From DATAZK01 sp963731205 (GTDB lineage: Bacteria; Actinomycetota; Actinomycetes; Frankiales; Frankiaceae): a DNA stretch of 64,000 bases. The notes below the pieces were generated by a model. That model did not search any database. It had not been told where the DNA came from and saw only the letters and a list, made by a program, of their open reading frames with translations. The stretch lies in assembly GCA_963731205.1 (NCBI GenBank), contig CAVSUJ010000001.1:930001-994000 (forward strand). Direction: 5' to 3'. Both the position numbers and the translations under genes were made by a program. This document shows positions 1 through 8,784 of this stretch, piece by piece (the stretch's first letter is position 1; each line of letters begins with the position of its first letter).

Positions 1-1060
1 TCGGGGTGGGTGTCGGAAAACCGGGGACGCTCGGTGCGGTGCTGCCGCCACTCGACGGGGTCGGCACGATCGTCGCAGCATCCGGCAGGACGGCCTTCAT
101 GACCTTCGCGGCTTCCGCGGCGACCGCAGCGGCATTTGTGGGTGCGTTTCCTGCGACTCCACTGAGGATGACCACGACCTGGTAGCGGCCGACAGTGGTG
201 AACGCTCCGATGCTGATCCCGGTGGAGGCGTCGTGGTTGACGAAGGCGGTGGCCGTGGGGAACCCGGGGAGCGGGATCGTCGTCGAAGTCTTCTTGTTCT
301 CGGTGTTGGAGTAGTTCAGCTCAGCCGCTGCCGCCGCGGGGCTACTGAACTGCAGGATGTTGATGTCGGCGTCCCAGTCATCGCTCACCGCCGAGTCCGG
401 GCCGAGGGTCAGTGCCTGCAGCCCGACGACCCGGGAGAGCCCGTACTTCTTGAACTGCGTCAGCTCCGCCGGTCCGAGCGCGACGTCGGCGGCCTTGAGC
501 GTGTCCAACGCGTAGGCGTGGTAGTCGATCGCCGCCAGACCGGGCGGCGTGGGGACGGTGCCCAGCGACGGCAGCGGGGTCTGGGGGTTGGCCGGACTCG
601 TCTGGCTGGGAGTGGGGCTCGGAGCCAGCGACGGCGCCGGGTTGGGCAGGGTGGTGCCACCGGATGCTGACGACTTCGAGGACGATCCCGATGTCGTCGA
701 GGACACCAGCACGGCGATGAGGGTCGCCACGATCGCGACCGCGACGAGGGTGATACCGGTCCACAACCCACGGCGGGATCGCGACGAGGGCCACCCGGGC
801 TGCGAGGCCGTGGGCCAGCCCTGCTCGGAGACCGGCGGGAAGCTCCAGTCGGCCGTCCGCCCGGGCGGCAGGTACTCCGGCGGGGGGGACGGGTGGCTGG
901 GAGCCGCCCAGGACGGGGGCGCCGGTGAGGTGGGAACCGGGCCGGCGTACTCCCTCGACCAGGGTGAGGGGCCCGTCGGCGTTTCGGCCGGCTGCTTACG
1001 CAGCTTGTCGGGCAGCTCCTGGGTCGGGTCCGCGCCGTCTGACTCGGGAGGCACGGTCAC
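1..1060 (-). CDS. Membrane-anchored extracytoplasmic protein, C-terminus cut by window edge
   Basis: At least 353 codons are visible; the C-terminus runs off the left edge. The likely start is GTG at 1060, preceded by an AGGTGA-like ribosome site. About 95 Pro/Ser/Trp-rich cytoplasmic residues lead into one hydrophobic helix at roughly residues 100-120 (GITLVAVAIVATLIAVLV). A Ser/Thr/Pro-rich linker and an extracytoplasmic domain follow, with the stretch GISIGAFTTVGRYQVVVIL near the visible end. The topology is a single-pass N-in protein, as in many actinobacterial PknH-sensor-like or lipoprotein-like surface proteins, but I do not recognise the family. It follows the ABC exporter genes on the same strand, 92 bp downstream, so co-transcription is possible. 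Confidence 0.7.
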   Translation of the reverse strand, partial: MTVPPESDGADPTQELPDKLRKQPAETPTGPSPWSREYAGPVPTSPAPPSWAAPSHPSPPPEYLPPGRTADWSFPPVSEQGWPTASQPGWPSSRSRRGLWTGITLVAVAIVATLIAVLVSSTTSGSSSKSSASGGTTLPNPAPSLAPSPTPSQTSPANPQTPLPSLGTVPTPPGLAAIDYHAYALDTLKAADVALGPAELTQFKKYGLSRVVGLQALTLGPDSAVSDDWDADINILQFSSPAAAAAELNYSNTENKKTSTTIPLPGFPTATAFVNHDASTGISIGAFTTVGRYQVVVILSGVAGNAPTNAAAVAAEAAKVMKAVLPDAATIVPTPSSGGSTAPSVPGFPTPTP

Positions 1061-1152
1061 GCTGCGATTGTCACCTACGAACCTTGGAAGTCGCCATGAA
1101 CCAGCGCCGGATCCAGCGAATGCACGACGCCGGGTGATGGCGGCGTCGGACG

Positions 1153-2997
1153 CTAGAGCAGGGAGCCGCGCGCCGACCAGGAGGCGTGCAGCCTTGCGTA
1201 GACGCCCGGCACATCTACGAGGGCGGAGTGCGGGCCGCGCTGAACGATGCGTCCCGCGTCGACGACGACCACCTCGTCGGCGAGTTCCGCAGCCTTCAAC
1301 CGGTGCGCGATCGTGACGGTCGTGCGGCCGGCCGCCAGTGACTCCAGCGCAGCGGACAGCCGCATCTCAGTGGCCGGGTCGATCGCGCTCGTCGCCTCGT
1401 CGAGCACGAGCAGGTCAGGGTCGGCGAGATGGGCGCGGGCGACGGCGACCAGCTGGCGCTCTCCTGCCGACAACGACTCCCCCCGCTGGCCGACCGGTGC
1501 CTGCAGCCCGCCCGGCAGTCCGGCGATCCAGTCGGCGAGGCCGAGCTCGTCGAAGACCCGCGCGATGTCGGCGTCGGACGCGTCGGGACGGCCGTAGCGG
1601 ACGTTCTCGGCGATGGTGCTCTCGAACAGATGGCCCTCCTGCGGGACCATCACCACCCGCCGGCGCAGCGAGGCGAAGGGGATCTGCGCGAGCGGGATGC
1701 CCGAGAGTTCGACCGAACCGCGTATCGGATCGATCAGCCGGGTCAGCAGCTTGGCGAGGGTGGTCTTCCCGCTGCCGGTCTCGCCGACGACAGCGATGCG
1801 GGCCCGCGCCGGCACGGTGAGATCGATGTCGCGCAGCACCTCCGGTCCGCCCGGGTACGCGTAGGCCACGTCACGGAAGCGGATGTCGATCGGGCCTGGC
1901 GGCAGCTCGCGTCCACCCTGCGGATGGGCGTCCGGATCGGATGCGGGATCCCTGACATCGATGGGCGTGTCGAGCACGTCGAGCACGCGGCGAAGGCCGG
2001 CCAAAGCGTTCTGCGCGTCGTTGAGGGTCTCCGTGGCGACCTGAACCGGCCCCACGAAAAGCGTCACCAGGAACAGGAACGCGACCAGCCGACCGGCCGA
2101 CAGGTGGCCGCCCACGCCGAGCCAGATGCCGACGACGACCACTCCCGTATTGGCGAGTCCGGCGACGAGTTCACCGCCGGAGAACGTGAGGGCGGCCAGC
2201 CGCTGGGCCCTCACGGCCGCGTCGCGATGCGAGCCGATGGCGACGTTGATGCGGCGGCCGGTGCGCTCGCCGACGCCGAACGCCTTCACCACCGCCGCGC
2301 CCACGACGGCCTCCGAGACGGCTGACAGCACCAGCCCGACGCGCTCGCGCACCAGGCCGTAGGCCGCCGCGAGCCGCACCGACATGGCCCTGGCGAGCAG
2401 CGCCAGCGGTACGAAACAGGCGTACACCAGCAGTGTCAGCGGCCACGAGTAGACCAGCATCAGCACGGTGGCGAGCACCAGCTGCAGCACGCTGACCAGT
2501 AGCTGGATGCCGCCCCACTGCAGGAAGTTCGAGAGCTGGTCGACGTCGCTGGTCACCCGGCTCACCAGCGCGCCGCGGCTCTGCGACGCCTGGCGCAGCA
2601 TCGACAGCTCGTGCACGTGGCGGAAGGTCTTCACGCGTAGCGACGCGAGCCCCGATTCGGTCGCGGTGAACAGCCGCACGTTCAGCAGATACGCGGCCGT
2701 CGCGGTGACCACGACCGCGACCGCGGCCAGCGCCAGGGACGCCCGGATGGCACCGAGATCGACCTTCGCACCCGACCCACCGGAGCCGCCACCGAGACCG
2801 TGGTCGATCGTCTGCTGGACCGCGACCGGGATGACCACCCGTCCGGCGGTCGACAGCACCGCGAGAAACAGCGTGAAACCCAGGCCGCGCGAGAACTCGG
2901 GAGCCATCCGGAAGGCGCGCCGGAAAGTCACGATCGTGCCGCCGGCGTCGGGGTTCGGCGGCATCGATGTCGAGGGGTTCATCGACAAGGTGGTCAT
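1153..2997 (-). CDS. ABC exporter half-transporter, catalytically complete subunit
   Basis: This 614-residue protein has a six-helix exporter-type membrane domain (about residues 30-340) fused to an ATPase domain. The ATPase shows Walker A GETGSGKTT, Q-loop VPQEGH, Walker B LLVLDEATS with the catalytic Glu, and H-loop IAHRL. Its signature is LSAGE rather than LSGGQ. The ATG at 2997 overlaps the stop of the upstream half-transporter by 4 bases (ATGA), so the two are translationally coupled and almost certainly form a heterodimer. Substrate cannot be told from sequence; multidrug or lipid export is usual for such pairs. The partner carries the degenerate catalytic residues, so this subunit supplies the working Walker B/H-loop. 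Confidence 0.9.
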   Translation of the reverse strand: MTTLSMNPSTSMPPNPDAGGTIVTFRRAFRMAPEFSRGLGFTLFLAVLSTAGRVVIPVAVQQTIDHGLGGGSGGSGAKVDLGAIRASLALAAVAVVVTATAAYLLNVRLFTATESGLASLRVKTFRHVHELSMLRQASQSRGALVSRVTSDVDQLSNFLQWGGIQLLVSVLQLVLATVLMLVYSWPLTLLVYACFVPLALLARAMSVRLAAAYGLVRERVGLVLSAVSEAVVGAAVVKAFGVGERTGRRINVAIGSHRDAAVRAQRLAALTFSGGELVAGLANTGVVVVGIWLGVGGHLSAGRLVAFLFLVTLFVGPVQVATETLNDAQNALAGLRRVLDVLDTPIDVRDPASDPDAHPQGGRELPPGPIDIRFRDVAYAYPGGPEVLRDIDLTVPARARIAVVGETGSGKTTLAKLLTRLIDPIRGSVELSGIPLAQIPFASLRRRVVMVPQEGHLFESTIAENVRYGRPDASDADIARVFDELGLADWIAGLPGGLQAPVGQRGESLSAGERQLVAVARAHLADPDLLVLDEATSAIDPATEMRLSAALESLAAGRTTVTIAHRLKAAELADEVVVVDAGRIVQRGPHSALVDVPGVYARLHASWSARGSLL

Positions 2998-4880
2998 GCC
3001 GCCGACTCCTCGTCCGGAGCCGCCTGGTGGCCGGCGCCGTAGGCGGTCAGCACCTCGCGATAGCCGGGCACTGACGCCATCAGCTGCTCGTGGGTGCCGC
3101 GGCCGCGCACCCGGCCGTCCTCGAGGTAGATGACGAGATCGGCGAGCGCGATCGTGGCCTGGCGGTAGGCGATGACGACGACCGTGGCCGGCGACTCGCG
3201 TAACCCCGCGAGGATGGCGCGCTCGATCCGCGGGTCGACGCTCGAGGTCGCGTCATCGAGCACCAGCAGGCGCGGCCGGCGGGCGAGCGCCCGGGCCAGG
3301 GCGATCCGCTGCCGCTGACCACCGGACAGGGTCGTGCCTCGCTCCCCCACCACCGTGTCGACGCCGTCCGGCAGTTGCGCGACGAAGTCGGCGGCTTGAC
3401 TGACCTGCAGCGCCTCGGCCAGGACCGAGTCCTCGACGTCGGCACCCAGCGTGACGTTGCCCCGCACCGTGTCGTCGAACAGGAACGCTCCTTGCGGGAC
3501 CAGCGCGACGGCATCCGATAGCTGACCCGCTGCGAGGTCACGCAGGTCGTGACCGTCGAGCGTGAGGACGCCCTCGTCGGGGTCGAGCAGGCGCAGGACG
3601 AGATGCGCGAGCGTCGATTTGCCGGCGCCGGTCGGTCCGACGATCGCGACCGTGCTGCCGGCCGGGACGTCGAGCGTGACCCCGTCGAGCACCCGCGCAC
3701 TGTCAGGTGCGTCACCACCGCCGTAGCCGAAGCCGACGCCGTGGGCAGCCAACCGTGCGGGCTTCGCAGTGGACCCGCCGCCGACGCCGTCGAGGCGGCG
3801 CTCCCCGGCCGGCATCGCGTCGTCGGCGTCGAGCACGGTGTGCATGCGTTCCCAGCCGACGACCGCCCGCGGCAGGTCGGCGAGCACCCAACCGATGGCC
3901 CGGACCGGGAGCGCAAGCAGCGTGAACAGGTAAGCGACGCGCACCAGACCACCCGGGTCCAGCGAACCCGCCGACACCCGCAGCCCGCCGACCAGCAGCA
4001 CGGCGAGCACCGACATGTTCGGCAGCGCCTCGAGGGCCGGGTCGAACAGGCCGCGCAGGCGTCCGACGCGGATGAGCGCGTCGCGCAGCTCACCGGCCCG
4101 CTCGGCGAAGCGGTCGGTCTCGTGCTCGCCGCGGCCGAGCACCTTGACTGTCAGCGCCCCGTCGAAGCTCTCGTGGGCGAGTCCGCTCACCTCGGCGCGA
4201 AGCTCTTGGGCCCGGATCATCAGCGGTGCCAGCCGGCGGCTGTAGACCACGTTGAGCAACGCGATCAACGGGAAGATCACCCCGCCGACGAGTGCCAGGA
4301 TCGGGTCGGTGGCGATCAGGAAAGCGAGCGTCACCAGCAGCATGACGACGACGCCGACCGCCATCGGGAACGGCGCCATCGGCTCCCAGGTCTGCTCGAC
4401 ATCGGAGTTGGCGAGCGAGAGCAGCCGGCCGGTCGGATGGGCCTGGTGCCAGCGCAGCGGAAGGGCGAGATAGCGCGCGGCGACCTTGCGGCGATACGTC
4501 GCCCCGAGCTCGTACTGCACCCGGCCGGCGTAGATCCGGCGTCCGGCGATCCCGACCGCCTTCAGCGCGGCGACGGCCATGATCAGCAGCCCCGCGCCGA
4601 CCAACGAGCCCCAGACCACCCGGCCGGCCCGAAACGCCGGTAGCACGGTGTTTTCCGTGACCCGGCCCAGCACGTAGGCCTGGCCCACCGTCATCAGCGC
4701 CCAGAGTGAGCTTCCCAGCACCGAGATGGTGAACGCCTTCGGTTGCTGCGCCGCACCGCGTCCGAGCACGGCGAACCCGCGCAGCACGACCCGGCGGTCG
4801 CTGCGAACCGCCCGCCGGTCGTGGGCCGGCGAGGCGGGTGGTGGTGCAGTGGGTGGTGCATCGGGCACGCTCGACAGCAT
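2994..4880 (-). CDS. ABC exporter half-transporter, degenerate ATP site subunit
   Basis: About 628 residues from ATG 4880 (starts MLSSVPDAPP). The frame stays open to 5123, but the upstream part is the reverse of a repeat in the divergent gene and is not needed. Exporter membrane domain followed by an ATPase with Walker A GPTGAGKST and canonical signature LSGGQ. The catalytic Walker B residue is Asp (VLDDATSSVD), and the H-loop His is Tyr (VVIAYRQ). Known heterodimeric exporters such as TM287/288 and BmrCD have one such non-hydrolysing site. First gene of the pair; stop overlaps the next start. The start codon shares its AT with an ATG on the opposite strand (CATG at 4878-4881), so the divergent promoters must lie inside coding sequence if both starts are right. 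Confidence 0.85.
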   Translation of the reverse strand: MLSSVPDAPPTAPPPASPAHDRRAVRSDRRVVLRGFAVLGRGAAQQPKAFTISVLGSSLWALMTVGQAYVLGRVTENTVLPAFRAGRVVWGSLVGAGLLIMAVAALKAVGIAGRRIYAGRVQYELGATYRRKVAARYLALPLRWHQAHPTGRLLSLANSDVEQTWEPMAPFPMAVGVVVMLLVTLAFLIATDPILALVGGVIFPLIALLNVVYSRRLAPLMIRAQELRAEVSGLAHESFDGALTVKVLGRGEHETDRFAERAGELRDALIRVGRLRGLFDPALEALPNMSVLAVLLVGGLRVSAGSLDPGGLVRVAYLFTLLALPVRAIGWVLADLPRAVVGWERMHTVLDADDAMPAGERRLDGVGGGSTAKPARLAAHGVGFGYGGGDAPDSARVLDGVTLDVPAGSTVAIVGPTGAGKSTLAHLVLRLLDPDEGVLTLDGHDLRDLAAGQLSDAVALVPQGAFLFDDTVRGNVTLGADVEDSVLAEALQVSQAADFVAQLPDGVDTVVGERGTTLSGGQRQRIALARALARRPRLLVLDDATSSVDPRIERAILAGLRESPATVVVIAYRQATIALADLVIYLEDGRVRGRGTHEQLMASVPGYREVLTAYGAGHQAAPDEESAA

Positions 4881-6099
4881 GCCTGGACGTTCGCGGCGAG
4901 GTCGCGTCAATTCGGTGGAGCCGAACGATGACATGGCGGCGGAGCTGAAGGGTGACATGGCGGTGGAGCCGAACGATGACATGGCGGCGGAGCCGAAGGG
5001 TGACATGGCGGCGGAGCTGAAGGAACAGCCGGCGCGTGACTGGCCGACGCTGCATCCACGCAACCTCGCGGTGCATCCGCCGTACCGGCGCGCCCTGGTG
5101 ATCGTCGTGATCGGGTTCGCCATGGGCTCGCTGTTCGTCTACAGCTACATCGACGCTCTCGGGCATCCGGTCGCCCGCCGGATCACGACGGCTGTGGTGG
5201 GCACCTCGCCGGTGCGGGCGCCGTTCATCGCCGCGCTGGAAGGCCGCGCGAACAAGGGGCTCAAACTCCGCAGCTACGCCACGCAAGCAGACGCCGAGCG
5301 GGCCATCGGCGAGCAGAAGGTGTACCTGGCGCTCGTCTTCTCGCAGGACAAGCCGACCGCGGTCGCGGTGCTCCTGTCCAGCGCGTCGGGGCCGAGCGTC
5401 GCGCGCGTGCTGTCCACCTCGCTGCCGGACGCGGCGACCCGAGCCGGCGCCGTCCTCACCGAAACCGACCTGCATCCGCTGCCGAGCCAGGATCCGTCGG
5501 GACTGGCCGCTTTCTACCTGACCATCGGCGCGACGATCCTCGGCTTCGTCACGACGTTCCAGCTGCGCGCCAACGCGCGCCCGATGCCGCTCCCGCCCTG
5601 GCTGGCGTTCACCGGCGGTCTGGCGATTCTGGGCAGCCTGGTGCTGATCTGCGTCGTCAAGGGAATCCTGCACGCGCTTCCGGTGCCGTTCTTCGACGGC
5701 TGGGGCGTCGTCGCGCTGCAGATGATCACGGCGACGGCGGTGGCGTCGCTGATGGCGACACTGATCGGGCGCTGGGCGATCATCCCGACCTGGCTGATCT
5801 TCGTGGTGCTCGGCAACACCTCTTCCGGCGGCGCCGTCTCACCGGCCCTGCTGCCGCAGCCGTTCAGCTTCCTTTCGCGAGCGCTGCCCTCGGGCGCGAC
5901 GGTCAGCCTGCTGCGATCGACCGCCTACTTCCCGGGCGCGTCGCGCCTGGAGCCGATGTTGGTGCTGATCGGCTGGGCGGTGCTTGCCGTCGGCGGGCTG
6001 ATGCTCGCGAGCCGGCTGCTCGGGCGGGGACCCGGGACGTCCGAACCGCCGCGGCCCGTCACGGCGCAGGAGGCTGCCGCAGCGTCAGCGGACGGGTAG
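4879..6099 (+). CDS. Six-helix membrane protein (ABC-2/YhgE-like), repeat-bearing N-terminus
   Basis: About 406 residues if ATG 4879 is used. Topology is one helix near residues 71-92, an extracytoplasmic segment of about 120 residues, then five helices, the fold of ABC-2 permease-like, DUF3533 or YhgE/Pip-type proteins. Function unknown; no ATPase is adjacent on this strand. The N-terminus contains four 8-residue repeats (DMAAELKG type, bases 4930-5025). No good ribosome site precedes 4879. The repeat units place AAGGG four bases before an ATG at 4957 and 5005, so translation may start inside the repeat, giving about 380 or 364 residues. The end overlaps the convergent hisF end by 15 bp. Confidence 0.7.
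   Translation: MPGRSRRGRVNSVEPNDDMAAELKGDMAVEPNDDMAAEPKGDMAAELKEQPARDWPTLHPRNLAVHPPYRRALVIVVIGFAMGSLFVYSYIDALGHPVARRITTAVVGTSPVRAPFIAALEGRANKGLKLRSYATQADAERAIGEQKVYLALVFSQDKPTAVAVLLSSASGPSVARVLSTSLPDAATRAGAVLTETDLHPLPSQDPSGLAAFYLTIGATILGFVTTFQLRANARPMPLPPWLAFTGGLAILGSLVLICVVKGILHALPVPFFDGWGVVALQMITATAVASLMATLIGRWAIIPTWLIFVVLGNTSSGGAVSPALLPQPFSFLSRALPSGATVSLLRSTAYFPGASRLEPMLVLIGWAVLAVGGLMLASRLLGRGPGTSEPPRPVTAQEAAAASADG
4915..5025 (+). repeat. 24-bp tandem repeat, four copies plus a partial copy
   Basis: Full units lie at 4930-4953, 4954-4977, 4978-5001 and 5002-5025, each beginning GACATGGCGG, with a 15-base partial unit at 4915-4929. Units alternate between endings CTGAAGGGT, CCGAACGAT and CCGAAGGGT. 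The length is a multiple of three, so copy change would keep frame. Each unit contains an ATG, two of them after AAGGGTGAC. It sits at the 5' end of the plus-strand membrane protein and just upstream of the divergent ABC exporter gene. Confidence 0.95.
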
Positions 6100-6882
6100 C
6101 CCGGCTTCGCGCAGCGCCGCTTTGACGTCACCGATCCGCAGCGTCCCGAAATGGAAGACGCTCGCGGCGAGCACAGCGTCGGCACCGGCGAGGACCGCCG
6201 GGGCGAAGTCGCCGACCGCCCCCGCGCCGCCGCTGGCGATCAACGGGACGTCGACCACCGCGCGTACGGCCGTCACCATCTCGATGTCGTAGCCGGCGGT
6301 GGTGCCGTCGGCGTCCATGGAGTTCAGCAGGATCTCGCCGGCGCCGAGTTCGGCGCCTCGGGCAGCCCATTCGACCGCATCGATCCCGGTGCCGCGGCGG
6401 CCGCCGTGGGTGGTGACCTCATACCCGCTCGGTGTCGCGTCCCTGGGATGGACACGGCGGGCATCGACGGACAGCACGATGCACTGGCGTCCGAACCGCT
6501 CGGCGCATTCGGTCAGCAACTGCGGACGTTCGATGGCCGCAGTGTTGATGCCGACCTTGTCGGCGCCCGCCCGCAACAGCCGGTCGACGTCGCCGGGGCT
6601 GCGCACGCCGCCTCCCACGGTGAGCGGGATGAAGACCTGCTCGGCGGTGCGGCGCACGACGTCATAGGTCGTCTCCCGGTCGCCGCTGCTTGCGGTGATG
6701 TCCAGGAAGACGAGCTCGTCGGCGCCCTCGGCGTCATAGAGCCGGGCCATCTCGACCGGGTCGCCGGCGTCGCGCAGCGAGGTGAAGTTGACCCCCTTGA
6801 CGACCCGCCCGGCGTCAACGTCGAGGCACGGGATCACGCGTACGGCGAGAGTCATGGTCGGGCGTGTCATCGGGTGACTCAT
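6085..6882 (-). CDS. hisF: Imidazole glycerol phosphate synthase cyclase subunit HisF
   Basis: A (beta/alpha)8 barrel that, with HisH, converts PRFAR and glutamine-derived ammonia to imidazole glycerol phosphate and AICAR. Catalytic Asp residues are visible in VIPCLDVD and in VLSVDARR; the phosphate-binding segments GGGVRSPGD and ASGGAGAVGDF are present. The 265-residue form starts at ATG 6882, overlapping the priA stop by 4 bases as at every other junction in this operon. An alternative ATG at 6855 (MTLAVRVIP) gives 256 residues. Mycobacterial HisF carries a similar extension of about a dozen residues before LAVRVIP, which favours the longer form. Last gene of the his run; its end overlaps the convergent membrane protein gene. 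Confidence 0.95.
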   Translation of the reverse strand: MSHPMTRPTMTLAVRVIPCLDVDAGRVVKGVNFTSLRDAGDPVEMARLYDAEGADELVFLDITASSGDRETTYDVVRRTAEQVFIPLTVGGGVRSPGDVDRLLRAGADKVGINTAAIERPQLLTECAERFGRQCIVLSVDARRVHPRDATPSGYEVTTHGGRRGTGIDAVEWAARGAELGAGEILLNSMDADGTTAGYDIEMVTAVRAVVDVPLIASGGAGAVGDFAPAVLAGADAVLAASVFHFGTLRIGDVKAALREAGLPVR

Positions 6883-7592
6883 CTGGTCACAGCGAGCGCT
6901 TCCGGCAGCGTGAAAGCCCCGGCGTAGAGCGCCTTGCCGACGATCGCCCCCTCGACGCCGGGGATCTGCGAAATCGCCTGCAAATCCTGAAGATTGCTCA
7001 CCCCGCCGCTGGCGATGACCGGACGGTCGGTGGCCTTGGTGACGCTGGCGAGCAGCTCGACGTTGGGCCCGGTGAGCGTGCCGTCGCGGCGCACATCGGT
7101 GACGACGTAGCGGGAGCAGCCGTCGGCGTCGAGCCGGGCGAGCACCTCGAAGAGCTCGCCGCCCTCCTGGGTCCAGCCGCGCGCTGCGAGCGTGGTGCCG
7201 CGTACGTCGAGGCCGACGGCGATCCGGTCACCCACGCGGTCGATGGCCCGGCGTACCCAATCGGGATCCTCGAGCGCGGCGGTGCCGACGTTGACGCGAG
7301 CCGCCCCCGTCGCGAGCGCGGCGTCGAGCGAGGCGTCGTCGCGGATGCCACCGGAGAGCTCCACCGCGACGTCGAGTTTGCGGACGACATCGGCGAGCAG
7401 TTCGCGGTTGTGCCCGCGACCGAAGGCGGCATCGAGATCGACGAGATGGACCCACTCGGCGCCGTCGGACTGCCAGCGCAGCGCCGCCTCGAGCGGATCG
7501 CCGTACCCGGTCTCGCTGCCGGCCTCACCCTGGACCAGCCGCACGGCTTGCCCGGCGGTCACGTCGACGGCCGGCAGGAGGGTGAGGCTCAC
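6879..7592 (-). CDS. priA: PriA-type phosphoribosyl isomerase (HisA, probably also TrpF)
   Basis: 237 residues, GTG start overlapping the hisH stop by 4 bases. A (beta/alpha)8 barrel with acid residue Asp in LPAVDVTAG and the partner Asp in VVTDVRRDGTLTG. The segment VRLVQGEAGSETGYG and the active-site loop RGWTQEGG are of the actinobacterial PriA type, which in Streptomyces and Mycobacterium isomerises both ProFAR (histidine) and PRA (tryptophan). That dual role is inferred from family likeness; absence of trpF elsewhere in the genome would support it. Confidence 0.93.
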   Translation of the reverse strand: MSLTLLPAVDVTAGQAVRLVQGEAGSETGYGDPLEAALRWQSDGAEWVHLVDLDAAFGRGHNRELLADVVRKLDVAVELSGGIRDDASLDAALATGAARVNVGTAALEDPDWVRRAIDRVGDRIAVGLDVRGTTLAARGWTQEGGELFEVLARLDADGCSRYVVTDVRRDGTLTGPNVELLASVTKATDRPVIASGGVSNLQDLQAISQIPGVEGAIVGKALYAGAFTLPEALAVTR

Positions 7593-8197
7593 AGCTGACC
7601 GAGCCAGTTGGTGAGCAGGCGTGCGCCGGCGTCGGCGCTCTTCTCGGGGTGGAACTGGGTCGCGGCCAGGCAGCCGCGCTCGACGGCCGCGGCGAACGGT
7701 GAGCCGTGCTCGGCGACGGTGTCACCCGGGCGCGCCGCGGCGGCGTAGGAGTGGACGAAGTAGAAGCGCTCGCTCTCGACACCGGCGAACAATGGCGACC
7801 CGGGCGCTGCCGACACCACATTCCATCCCATGTGCGGCAGCACCTTCGCGCCCTCGATACGCAGGACCTCGCCCTCGAGCAGCCCGAGCCCTCGCGTACG
7901 CACCCCGTGTTCCTCACCCGCTTCGTACAGCACCTGCATCCCGACGCAGATCCCGAGCACCGGCCGGCCTGCCGACACCCGCGCGGCGATCACGTCATGC
8001 CCCCCGACGGCGCGGATCCCCTCGACGCATGCAGCGAATGCCCCGACCCCGGGCACCACCAGACCGTCGGCGGCAGCAGCTGCTTCGAGGTCGGCGGTCA
8101 CGGTGACGTCGGCTCCAGCTCGTGCCAGCGCGCGTTCGGCGGAGCGCAGGTTGCCGGAGCCGTAATCGAGGACGACGACCCGCGGTCCCGCGCTCAC
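7589..8197 (-). CDS. hisH: Imidazole glycerol phosphate synthase glutaminase subunit HisH
   Basis: 202 residues, class I glutamine amidotransferase that feeds ammonia to HisF. The nucleophile Cys is in GICVGMQ; the catalytic His and Glu are in TQFHPEKS near residue 185. N-terminal VVVLDYGSGNLRS is typical. GTG start overlaps the hisB stop by 4 bases, and its own stop overlaps priA by 4 bases, consistent with tight translational coupling across the operon. Confidence 0.96.
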   Translation of the reverse strand: MSAGPRVVVLDYGSGNLRSAERALARAGADVTVTADLEAAAAADGLVVPGVGAFAACVEGIRAVGGHDVIAARVSAGRPVLGICVGMQVLYEAGEEHGVRTRGLGLLEGEVLRIEGAKVLPHMGWNVVSAAPGSPLFAGVESERFYFVHSYAAAARPGDTVAEHGSPFAAAVERGCLAATQFHPEKSADAGARLLTNWLGQL

Positions 8198-8784
8198 AGC
8201 ACGCCCTTCGTGCTGGGAATCCCGCCGGTGCGCGGGTCGAGCGCCACCGCGTCACGCAGCGCCCGGGCCACGGCCTTGAATTGGGCCTCGACCACGTGGT
8301 GCGCATTACGCCCGGAAAGCACCCGCACGTGCAGCGCGATCGCCGCGGATGCCACGAAGGACTCCCAGATGTGGCCGGTCAGGGTCATGTCGTAGGTGCC
8401 GATCATCGGCGCCAGCCCCTCGGGCTCTTCGTGGACGCAGTACGGCCGGCCCGACAGGTCGACGGCCGCGCTCACCAGCGCCTCGTCCAGCGGCACGGTG
8501 GCGTCACCGAAGCGGCGGATCCCCGACTTGTCGCCAAGGGCCTGCCGCAGCGCCGTCCCGATCGCGAGCGACGTGTCTTCCACGGTGTGGTGGATGTCGA
8601 CGTCGAGATCGCCGGTGGTCGCCACCTTCAAGTTGAACCCGGCGTGCTTGCCCAGCTGGGCGACCATGTGGTCATAGAAGGGAACGCCGGTCTCCGACTC
8701 GGCCTGACCCGTGCCGTCGAGCTCGAGCTCGACCAGCACGGACGACTCCTTCGTCGTGCGCTCCACCCGCGCGCTGCGCGTCAC
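8194..8784 (-). CDS. hisB: Imidazoleglycerol-phosphate dehydratase HisB
   Basis: 196 residues, the usual length of the monofunctional actinobacterial enzyme (no phosphatase domain). It dehydrates imidazole glycerol phosphate to imidazole acetol phosphate with two Mn ions. Metal-binding His clusters are visible: DIHHTVEDTSLAIG and, near the C-terminus, NAHHVVEAQFKA; the first half carries FYDHMVAQLGKHAG. GTG start overlaps hisC by 4 bases. Confidence 0.97.
   Translation of the reverse strand: MTRSARVERTTKESSVLVELELDGTGQAESETGVPFYDHMVAQLGKHAGFNLKVATTGDLDVDIHHTVEDTSLAIGTALRQALGDKSGIRRFGDATVPLDEALVSAAVDLSGRPYCVHEEPEGLAPMIGTYDMTLTGHIWESFVASAAIALHVRVLSGRNAHHVVEAQFKAVARALRDAVALDPRTGGIPSTKGVL

Noticed and set aside
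4090..5673. 527-codon minus-strand frame across the ABC gene start and the repeat
   Set aside because: Gln/Arg-rich shadow of both divergent genes; no motif.
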